NCBI GenBank assembly: GCA_036558265.1
Contig: DATBFY010000475.1
Location: 1-5,569 of the forward strand
From: RYN-433 sp036558265
Lineage (GTDB): Bacteria > Planctomycetota > Phycisphaerae > Tepidisphaerales > Tepidisphaeraceae
Direction of reading: 5' to 3'
Length of the DNA stretch: 5,569 bases
Shown: in pieces, positions 1-4,928 of the stretch
Layout: each line of letters begins with the position of its first letter
Position numbering within the stretch: position 1 is the stretch's first letter
Position numbers and translations under genes: made by a program
Notes under the pieces: model-generated
What the model was told of the DNA's origin: nothing
Database searches by the model: none
The model's input: only the letters and a program-made list of their open reading frames with translations

Positions 1-478
1 ACCCATCGAGCCCGCTTGCGTACACCGTGATCGGACCTGGGAACGAGTTGTTGCAGTAGACCGACTTCTGATACGGCGACTGCTCGATCCACAAAACCCA
101 CTGCGTCCCGTCCGCGACCCCGGGGGCGGAGTACGTCCGGCCCATGCCCGTCAACTGGTTCGTGTTGACCAGGCCGACGAGCGCCGTCACCTCTGCCCTC
201 GACAGCCGTAGCGACGTCGATTCAACCCTCTGGCCCTCTGCGATGCGGGACAGTTGGACGCTTCCCGTCTGGTCAACCTTGACGATATCGAGACCGCCTC
301 GCCCGCTGCCCCGTCCGAATTCGATGACGAATGGCTTCGAGGGGTTCAGGACGAACGCCGGCCGAGTGTCCGGTTCCACCGCCTGGGTGGGCGAGCGGCC
401 ACGGCTGCCGCCGGTCGTCGTTGACGTGTCTCCGTCACAGCCGACGAGCAATACCGCGAAAATGAGAAGCGCCTTCAT
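1..478 (-). CDS. Predicted lipoprotein of unknown function, N-terminal part (runs off left edge)
   Basis: I do not recognise the family. From the ATG at 478-476 the frame stays open for 159 codons to the window edge. The product starts MKALLIFAVLLVGCD: one Lys, a hydrophobic core (residues 4-12) and a lipobox L-V-G-C with the lipidated Cys at residue 14, so export and membrane anchoring are predicted. Residues 15-31 are a Thr/Gly/Ser-rich spacer, typical after a lipid anchor. From about residue 42 there is mixed beta-type sequence with an Arg/Gly-rich turn (55-62) and later a WVLWIEQ strand followed by VYCNNSFP. Asp15, the residue after Cys, would mean inner-membrane retention under the enterobacterial Lol rule, which may not hold here. 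An in-frame GTG lies directly before the ATG; no ATG lies between it and the upstream stop at 518-520. The ribosome-binding site is weak. The gene diverges from the HTH gene. The plus-strand reading of this region is Pro/Ser/Arg-rich and looks like a shadow. Confidence 0.72.
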   Translation of the reverse strand, partial: MKALLIFAVLLVGCDGDTSTTTGGSRGRSPTQAVEPDTRPAFVLNPSKPFVIEFGRGSGRGGLDIVKVDQTGSVQLSRIAEGQRVESTSLRLSRAEVTALVGLVNTNQLTGMGRTYSAPGVADGTQWVLWIEQSPYQKSVYCNNSFPGPITVYASGLDG

Positions 479-521
479 CACTTCATCAAACGTGGGAGAC
501 GAGATGGCATAAGTCCGTTAA

Positions 522-548
522 GCGCCCGCGCGGCGCGGCGCCCGCGCG
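522..548. repeat. GC-rich 11-bp direct repeat in the divergent intergenic region
   Basis: GCGCCCGCGCG occurs at 522-532 and again at 538-548, a period of 16 bp, in an almost pure G/C stretch upstream of the lipoprotein gene. The region could also fold on itself because its units are partly self-complementary. No function can be assigned. It may be chance in a GC-rich genome, or part of the 5' leader of the minus-strand gene. Confidence 0.4.
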
Positions 549-603
549 ATGCTCGAGCGGTCGGAGACCAATTCCAAATGCTTATGAAACACTTGTGTCC
601 CAA

Positions 604-626
604 GATTAAAAGATTAAATGATTAAA
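604..626. repeat. Three GATTAAA units at exact 8-bp period, just upstream of the promoter
   Basis: GATTAAA occurs perfectly at 604-610, 612-618 and 620-626, separated by single bases (A, T). This A/T-rich block stands out in a GC-rich window and ends one base before the -35 box at 628. Its position fits either an UP element for the RNA polymerase alpha subunit or a tandem operator for a regulator, which could include the HTH protein encoded downstream. The repeat is seen in the sequence; the role is inferred. Confidence 0.7.
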
Positions 627-627
627 C

Positions 628-656
628 TTGACGGTTCGCAAACTGTTAGGTAATAT
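628..656 (+). promoter_or_regulatory. Sigma70-type promoter for the HTH/amidohydrolase pair
   Basis: The -35 box TTGACG (628-633) and -10 box TAATAT (651-656) are separated by the optimal 17 bp. Each differs from consensus by one base. The start of transcription should fall near 662-664, giving a leader of about 60 nt before the ATG at 722. In such a GC-rich sequence a match this good is unlikely to be chance. It is the only strong plus-strand promoter seen upstream of the HTH and amidohydrolase genes. Confidence 0.75.
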
Positions 657-691
657 GCAGGCGCATCGCGAGGGGGCTTCTGCGCATGCAT
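655..691 (+). promoter_or_regulatory. Imperfect inverted repeat overlapping the -10 box and early leader
   Basis: ATGCAGGCGCA (655-665) pairs with TGCGCATGCAT (681-691) at 10 of 11 positions, around a 15-nt loop (666-680). The left arm begins inside the -10 box. It could be an operator for a dimeric regulator that blocks polymerase, or, if transcription starts upstream enough, part of an RNA hairpin before the Shine-Dalgarno at 711. The expected start near 663 would remove most of the left arm from the RNA, which favours a DNA-level operator. Confidence 0.5.
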
Positions 692-710
692 GGCCCCACC
701 GGAACAGGAC

Positions 711-716
711 AGGAGG
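711..716 (+). promoter_or_regulatory. Consensus Shine-Dalgarno that fixes the HTH gene start
   Basis: AGGAGG lies 5 nt before the ATG at 722. It decides against the upstream in-frame ATG at 686, which would add 12 residues and lies before this site. Confidence 0.8.
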
Positions 717-721
717 ACGCC

Positions 722-1210
722 ATGACCGCCCCAGCACATCCCCATCGCGCCATTGCCCAAGCCGCCACCACCGCCAACGAACACCTCCGCCAACTCTGTC
801 TCCAGATCGCTACCCCCATCCCAAACCTGCCACAACCCGCCAAAACCTGCCAAAGTGCACCCCTCGCCGCGGGGGCGCAAAACGAACCCAGACTTCCCCT
901 CACCCCCTCATCTCCTCCCCCCCTCCCCCCGCCCACGCGGCCATCGGCGCCAAACGAACCCACCAATCCCGCCGAAGCCCGCCAGATCCTGCCAAATCCC
1001 GCCACCCTCAGCACTCAGGACTCAGCACTCAGCACTGACCTCTCCCCTCGTCAACGCTACGCCGCGCGCCTCCTGATCGCCGGCCACACCCTCACCGCCG
1101 CCGCCGCACTCCTCAACGTCAACCGCCACACCGTCGCCGGCTGGCGCAAGCTCCCCGCCTTCCACGCCGAGCTCGATCGCCTGCTCAACCAGCTCACCCC
1201 CGCGGTATGA
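722..1210 (+). CDS. Small protein with Pro-rich linker and C-terminal helix-turn-helix
   Basis: A 162-residue predicted DNA-binding protein of no family I can name. Residues 1-30 (MTAPAHPHRAIAQ... to LCLQIA) look helical. Residues 31-106 are a low-complexity Pro/Ala/Thr/Ser linker including SPPPLPPP. Residues 108-156 (LSPRQRYAARLLIAG, then TAAAALLNVNRHTVAGWRKLPAF) form a helix-turn-helix with a trailing helix. The pattern, including W141 in the recognition region and the following 'LPAFHAEL', resembles small HTH modules in phage terminase small subunits and transposase N-termini, but no phage or transposon gene is nearby. The start is set by AGGAGG at 711-716. A strong promoter lies at 628-656, and the M20 gene follows after 21 nt. 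The linker DNA is built of tandem repeats of 10 nt (826-855, 968-1007) and 7 nt (1007-1034), which explains its odd composition. A regulator, possibly autoregulatory, is the best guess. Even its being translated rests on the start signals and the HTH. Confidence 0.72.
   Translation: MTAPAHPHRAIAQAATTANEHLRQLCLQIATPIPNLPQPAKTCQSAPLAAGAQNEPRLPLTPSSPPPLPPPTRPSAPNEPTNPAEARQILPNPATLSTQDSALSTDLSPRQRYAARLLIAGHTLTAAAALLNVNRHTVAGWRKLPAFHAELDRLLNQLTPAV
826..855 (+). repeat. Tandem 10-nt repeat, cluster 1 (3 units) inside the HTH gene
   Basis: Units CCTGCCACAA, CCCGCCAAAA and CCTGCCAAAG follow without gaps at 826-835, 836-845 and 846-855, consensus CCYGCCAMAR. They encode part of the Pro-rich linker. 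Because the unit is not a multiple of three, each copy is read in a different frame. Confidence 0.75.
968..1007 (+). repeat. Tandem 10-nt repeat, cluster 2 (4 units) inside the HTH gene
   Basis: Units CCCGCCGAAG, CCCGCCAGAT, CCTGCCAAAT and CCCGCCACCC run from 968 to 1007 and share the CCYGCC core with cluster 1. The two clusters are separated by a C-rich stretch (about 891-945). The 11-mer AAACGAACCCA occurs twice between them (880-890 and 952-962), suggesting a larger duplication in the linker. Confidence 0.75.
1007..1034 (+). repeat. Tandem 7-nt repeat (4 units) abutting the HTH-coding part
   Basis: CTCAGCA, CTCAGGA, CTCAGCA and CTCAGCA run without gaps from 1007 to 1034, sharing base 1007 with the end of the 10-nt repeats. 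They encode residues about 96-104 (LSTQDSALS). The HTH domain begins three codons after the array. Gain or loss of one unit would shift the frame before the HTH. Confidence 0.8.
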
Positions 1211-1219
1211 TCTGCCCGC

Positions 1220-1223
1220 GGAG
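1220..1223 (+). promoter_or_regulatory. Shine-Dalgarno of the M20 amidohydrolase
   Basis: GGAG lies 8 nt before the ATG at 1232 in the 21-nt gap after the HTH gene. The separate ribosome-binding site supports independent initiation on a shared transcript, and it supports the ATG that starts a clear signal peptide. Confidence 0.6.
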
Positions 1224-1231
1224 ACACGACC

Positions 1232-2545
1232 ATGATCCGATCCCGATTCATCCTCCTCGCCACGATCGCCTTCCTCCCCCTCGCTGCCCTCGCCGGCGAT
1301 ATCGATGCCCTCATTGACAAGGAATACCCCTCCCTCGAACACCTCTACACCACCCTCCACACCCACCCCGAGCTCTCCCTCCAGGAGGCCCAGACCGCCA
1401 GGCGCCTCGCCGATGAGCTCCGCACGCTCGGCTTCGACGTGGCCGAGCACGTCGGCGGGCACGGCGTCGTGGCCGTCCTCAAGAATGGCCCGGGCAAGAC
1501 CCTCCTCCTCCGCACCGAGCTCGACGCCCTGCCCGTCAAGGAGGAGACCGGCGCCTCCTACGCCAGCACCGTCACCGCCACCGACCCCCACGGCAAGCCC
1601 GTATCGGTCATGCACGCCTGCGGCCACGACATCCACGTCACCTGCCTCGTCGGCGCCGCCCGCGCGCTCGTCAAGCTCAAGGACCAGTGGCACGGCACGC
1701 TCATCCTGATCGGCCAGCCCGCCGAGGAGATCGTCCAGGGCGCCGCGGCCATGCTCAAGGACGGCCTCTTCACCCGCTTCCCGCGCCCCGATTTCTGCCT
1801 GGCCCAGCACGTCGATTCCGAGCTCCAGGCCGGAAAGGTCGGCTACGTCTCCGGCTACGCCATGGCCAACGTCGATTCGCTCGACATCACCATCCGCGGC
1901 GTCGGCGGCCATGGCGCCATGCCCCACACCGCCAAGGACCCGATCGTCATCGCCGCCCAGACCATCCTCGCGCTCCAGACCATCGCCAGCCGCGAGGTCA
2001 AACCGACCGACCCCGTCGTCGTCACCGTCGGCTCGATCCACGGCGGCACGAAGCACAACATCATCCCCAACGAGGTCACCCTCCAGCTCACCATCCGCAC
2101 CTACAAGGACGAGACGCGCCAGCAGGTGCTGGGCGCGATCGAGCGGATCGTCAAAGGCACCGCTGCGACCGCCGGCGTCCCCAAAGACCGCGAGCCGATC
2201 ATCACCCGCACCCCCGAGTCCACCTTCGCCACCTACAACACCCCCGCCCTGGTCGATCGCGTCACCGCGACGCTCCGCAAGACCCTGGGCGACTCGAACG
2301 TCGTCGAGCGCGAACCCACCATGGGCGCCGAAGACTTCGGCCTCTACGGCCGCGACGAACCCCGCATCCCCATCTTCATGCTTCGCCTGGGCAGCGTCAG
2401 CCCCGACCAGATCGCCGCCGCCAAGGCCGGCAACCAGTCCCTCCCCAGCCTGCATTCCGCCCGCTACCTGCCGCAGCGCGAGCCGACCATCCGCACGGGC
2501 ACGCTGGCCCTGACCACCGCGGCCTTGGATCTATTGGGGAGATGA
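1232..2545 (+). CDS. Exported M20D-family metallo-amidohydrolase
   Basis: A 437-residue zinc-type amidohydrolase of the peptidase M20D group (relatives: hippurate hydrolase, IAA-amino-acid hydrolase, N-acyl-amino-acid deacylase), which cleaves an N-acyl amide bond. Residues 1-21 are a signal peptide ending A-L-A before Gly22. The catalytic domain carries LRTELDALPVKEE (93-105; D98), HACGHDIH (128-135) with metal ligands C130 and H132, GQPAEE (161-166) with catalytic base E165 and ligand E166, and QH (H193). The inserted dimerisation domain includes GGHGAMPH (225-232), whose His is part of the partner active site in the family. The catalytic domain resumes with GAEDF and the last metal ligand H408 in LHS. 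All key residues are present and the length is normal, so it should be active. The signal peptide puts it outside the cytoplasm, whereas many relatives are cytosolic. Its acyl substrate cannot be told from sequence. It lies 21 nt after the HTH gene, which might control it. Codons end overwhelmingly in C. Confidence 0.93.
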   Translation: MIRSRFILLATIAFLPLAALAGDIDALIDKEYPSLEHLYTTLHTHPELSLQEAQTARRLADELRTLGFDVAEHVGGHGVVAVLKNGPGKTLLLRTELDALPVKEETGASYASTVTATDPHGKPVSVMHACGHDIHVTCLVGAARALVKLKDQWHGTLILIGQPAEEIVQGAAAMLKDGLFTRFPRPDFCLAQHVDSELQAGKVGYVSGYAMANVDSLDITIRGVGGHGAMPHTAKDPIVIAAQTILALQTIASREVKPTDPVVVTVGSIHGGTKHNIIPNEVTLQLTIRTYKDETRQQVLGAIERIVKGTAATAGVPKDREPIITRTPESTFATYNTPALVDRVTATLRKTLGDSNVVEREPTMGAEDFGLYGRDEPRIPIFMLRLGSVSPDQIAAAKAGNQSLPSLHSARYLPQREPTIRTGTLALTTAALDLLGR

Positions 2546-2562
2546 TGAAGCGACAAGGGGGC

Positions 2563-3276
2563 TTATTCTCCGCGCAACCGCGTCACGAACGCCGTGTGCT
2601 CCGGCGTCGCCGTCCCCTCATCGACCGCCTTGAAGAGGGCAGGCAGGTCGGCTTTGAGCAGCGCCGCCACGTCCAGCCACAGACCCGGGAAATGTTCGCT
2701 CTTGGCGACGCCGCGCTTGTCGCGCGGCAGTTGGACGTACTGGCCTTCACGGAGGACGAACCAATCGACCGCCGCATCATCGGTGCGCCAGACCAGGTAC
2801 TCGCGCACGCCATTGCGGCGGTACGCGTTGAGCTTCGCGTGCAAGTCGATGCTGACGGTGGAGGCGGCGATCTCACAGACAAGGGTCGGCGCGCCGTTCA
2901 CGTAGTCGTCGTCGTCCGCCGCCGCCACGCCGCCAAGCTGCCTGGGCAGGAGCAGCATCAAGTCCGGCTGCGGCTCGTTGTCCTCGTCAAGGCGTGCCGT
3001 CGTGTTGTCAGCCAGCCGATCTTCCAAACCCGAGGTTTTTGAAACGTAATAACCCAGCCAAGTACACAACCGCGCGTGCGGCACACCATGTCGCTGGATT
3101 CGAACCGGTGACGGCATATGGACGATCCCCTCGATCAGTTCTGCCTTTTTGATCTGCGGCATCGCGCGATACCGGCGCTCGAACTCCGCGCGCGTCAGAC
3201 GATCGCCGTTTTCCAATGGCGGGACCGACGGCCGGCCGGCGTGCGCGGAAGGCGGTGTCGTTGGAGCGGCTGTCAT
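2563..3276 (-). CDS. Uma2 family (DUF820) PD-(D/E)xK nuclease-like protein
   Basis: A 237-residue member of the Uma2 family (restriction-endonuclease-like fold), proteins abundant in planctomycetes, cyanobacteria and Chloroflexi and mostly without known biological role. Residues 20-60 carry the typical start: LENGDRLTRAEFERRY, then AELIEGIVHMPSPVR. Putative catalytic residues are E46/E49, D105 in EPQPDL, E135 in VCEIAAST, and K148 in IDLHAKLNAY, matching the family pattern in which the lysine sits in D-x3-K. GVREYLVW (156-163) is the usual family strand. The C-terminal 40 residues are helical and less conserved. All core residues are present, so nuclease activity is plausible but unproven. 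It converges with the amidohydrolase gene over a 17-nt gap with no clear terminator, and lies 72 nt downstream of the halogenase stop. There is no Shine-Dalgarno before the ATG; see the extended -10 at 3286-3294. It could also be read from the thiC-halogenase transcript. Confidence 0.9.
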   Translation of the reverse strand: MTAAPTTPPSAHAGRPSVPPLENGDRLTRAEFERRYRAMPQIKKAELIEGIVHMPSPVRIQRHGVPHARLCTWLGYYVSKTSGLEDRLADNTTARLDEDNEPQPDLMLLLPRQLGGVAAADDDDYVNGAPTLVCEIAASTVSIDLHAKLNAYRRNGVREYLVWRTDDAAVDWFVLREGQYVQLPRDKRGVAKSEHFPGLWLDVAALLKADLPALFKAVDEGTATPEHTAFVTRLRGE

Positions 3277-3285
3277 GGCGACATC

Positions 3286-3294
3286 ATTATAACA
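3286..3294 (-). promoter_or_regulatory. Extended -10 promoter for the Uma2 gene, near-leaderless
   Basis: On the minus strand TGTTATAAT reads from 3294 to 3286: a perfect TATAAT (3291-3286) with the TGn extension that lets a promoter work without a good -35. No -35 match is seen at 16-18 bp spacing. The start of transcription would fall near 3279-3280, only 3-4 nt before the ATG at 3276. That fits the absence of a ribosome-binding site. Confidence 0.62.
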
Positions 3295-3314
3295 TACGAC
3301 CCATTAAAGCTCGC

Positions 3315-3349
3315 ACTCGTCCACCTTCACATGCGCCGTGAGAACGAGT
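3315..3349 (-). other. Weak hairpin at the halogenase stop
   Basis: ACTCGT (3315-3320) pairs with ACGAGT (3344-3349), and inside it TCAC (3327-3330) pairs with GTGA, separated by an uneven internal loop. On the minus strand it overlaps the last base of the halogenase stop codon (3349) and is followed only by CTTTAAT-type sequence without a proper U-run. It might slow or stop transcription before the Uma2 gene, but it does not meet the criteria for an intrinsic terminator. Confidence 0.25.
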
Positions 3350-4923
3350 CACACGCCCCCAGGCACCTTGCCCAGAAACGACAACCCCGGCGATCCCAGC
3401 GCGGCCATCGGCACGACGAACTGATCGCGCTGCGGCGCCGATTGCGCATGCCCTCGCGTAACCATCGCCAATACTTCGCCTACGGACATCGCGTTTGCGG
3501 CGCGGGCCTTGTACTGCTCCCGCGCGGCGTTCCATTTGTGCAATTCCTGCTCGGACGGTTGAAACTTCGACTCGTGCGGCACCGATTGGCCCAGCAGCAT
3601 GACCAGGAATCCGTCGATCCCGAAGATGTCCTGCGAATCGACCAGCCCGGCCGAGGCGTAGGGGCTGGGGCCCATCTGCTGATACCACTCCACGATCGGC
3701 TCGGCGCCCGCCAGGTTCGTGTGCGCGCGGCAATGCCGCCAGAACGGCGTGTCCAGTCGCGTGTTGAAGCGATAGTGCGTCGCCAGGAATTTCCGCACGC
3801 TGTCCCAGGCGCGCGCGGTCAGGCTGTTGAAGAACCGCGCGGCCGCCGGCGTCACGAGCAGGTCGCTTTCCAGGAGCAGTTCGGCCAGCAGCATGCCGCG
3901 CGTGGCGATGATCGACAGCGAGGTCGCTTCCAGCGGCTCGACGAAACCGCTGGAATTCCCGATCGCCACGACATTCTTCACCCAGCTCCGCTCGTACCGC
4001 CCGGAGGCAAAGCGCACGACCCGCGTCGGGCCGGTGATCTTTGGATTCTTCTCGATCAGCTCGCGCTGGGCGTCGTCATCCGAGATGAACGCCGAGCTGT
4101 AAACGTAACCGCGATTGATCCGATCGGGGTGTTCGATCTGCCAGCACCAGCCCGAATTCATCGTTTCGGCGGTCGTGTAAGGCCGCACGGGCTCATCGGT
4201 TCGCGCCCACCCGCCGACGATCGCGCGGTCGCAGATGAGCGTGTCCTGGTAGCTGACGAACGGTTCTTTCAGCGTCTGGCCGAGAAGCAGCGACCCAAAA
4301 CCCGAGCAGTCGATGTAGAGATCCGCGGTCTCGGCCTGGCCCGATTCCAGATCCAATCCCCGGACGCCCTGCTCATCCTGATGCACGTGGCGAACCGTGT
4401 CCGTGAGGACCTTCACACCAAGCCGCACGGCCAGGGACTCGAGAAACTCGGCAAACGACGCGTTTTCGATGTGGTAGGCGAAATCCATGTGCAGGATCGG
4501 CCCGCCGTTGGCGCCGCGCTCGAAGATCTTGTCCCCGGCCATCAGCGCGGCGGAGAGGCTGGCGTTCTCCATGTCGTCCGAACAATAGTAGCCGACGGCC
4601 TTGCTCAGCCCATCGAGCTTGCCGGAGAGCGTCCGCCCGAACGGAAACACAAACCGTTTGCGCGGCCCCCAGATGAAATAGGTGCCCAGCTTCCAGCTCG
4701 CCTTCACCGCTCGGACGAACTCGGCGATCTCAAGCCCGAGGAAATGATGAATGAAATAGGTGAACGGGATCGCCGATCCTTCGCCGACGCCGATGATCCC
4801 GATTTCTTTGGACCGGATGACCACGACCTCAAGACGCGGGATTTTCTTCTTGAGGGACAGCGCGGCCATAAAGCCCGCGCTGCCACCGCCGACAACGACG
4901 ACCTTGCGAATCAGGGTCTCCAT
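3349..4923 (-). CDS. Flavin-dependent halogenase, tryptophan-halogenase family
   Basis: A protein of about 524 residues of the FAD-dependent tryptophan-halogenase family (PrnA/RebH-like), which use FADH2, O2 and halide to make HOCl that halogenates an aromatic substrate. Residue numbers here count from the upstream GTG at 4932; subtract 3 for the ATG at 4923. Visible are the FAD-binding GGGSAG (15-20), GVGEGS (48-53), SWKLG with the presumed catalytic lysine K81, DCSGFGSLL (208-216), W-C-W-Q-I-E (262-267) at the place of the WxWxIP signature, and GFVEPLEAT (329-337), whose E335 aligns with the catalytic Glu of PrnA/RebH. Length matches the family. The lysine and glutamate are kept, but the signature proline is Glu267 and the usual PLES is PLEA, so the substrate or even the reaction may differ. 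The ATG is preferred because a GGGG lies 11 nt upstream; the GTG would overlap the thiC stop by 4 nt. Either way it is coupled to thiC. A flavin reductase partner is not in the window. The natural substrate is unknown. Confidence 0.9.
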   Translation of the reverse strand: METLIRKVVVVGGGSAGFMAALSLKKKIPRLEVVVIRSKEIGIIGVGEGSAIPFTYFIHHFLGLEIAEFVRAVKASWKLGTYFIWGPRKRFVFPFGRTLSGKLDGLSKAVGYYCSDDMENASLSAALMAGDKIFERGANGGPILHMDFAYHIENASFAEFLESLAVRLGVKVLTDTVRHVHQDEQGVRGLDLESGQAETADLYIDCSGFGSLLLGQTLKEPFVSYQDTLICDRAIVGGWARTDEPVRPYTTAETMNSGWCWQIEHPDRINRGYVYSSAFISDDDAQRELIEKNPKITGPTRVVRFASGRYERSWVKNVVAIGNSSGFVEPLEATSLSIIATRGMLLAELLLESDLLVTPAAARFFNSLTARAWDSVRKFLATHYRFNTRLDTPFWRHCRAHTNLAGAEPIVEWYQQMGPSPYASAGLVDSQDIFGIDGFLVMLLGQSVPHESKFQPSEQELHKWNAAREQYKARAANAMSVGEVLAMVTRGHAQSAPQRDQFVVPMAALGSPGLSFLGKVPGGV

Positions 4924-4928
4924 GCGGC

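Noticed and set aside
144..512. A 122-codon plus-strand open frame
   Set aside because: The minus strand encodes a protein with a proper lipoprotein signal and better composition over the same bases; the plus-strand product has no motif and no ribosome-binding site.
590..599. Small palindrome-like ACAC-TT-GTGT
   Set aside because: Four-base arms are too short to separate from chance.
1022..2455. A 477-codon minus-strand open frame
   Set aside because: It is antisense to the M20D gene, with Gly/Ala/Asp/Glu-rich low-complexity product and no motif; the plus-strand protein has every family motif.
2546..2562. Possible bidirectional terminator between the convergent genes
   Set aside because: Only 17 nt and no stem with a T-run in either direction.
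1687..3042. A 451-codon plus-strand open frame spanning the amidohydrolase end and the Uma2 gene
   Set aside because: It runs out of frame through one well-supported gene and antisense through another; product is Arg/His/Pro-rich.
3090..3120. A tRNA T-arm-like string (GGTTCGAATCC on the minus strand)
   Set aside because: It encodes the conserved PSPVRIQ stretch of the Uma2 protein, and no acceptor stem, anticodon arm or D-arm surrounds it.
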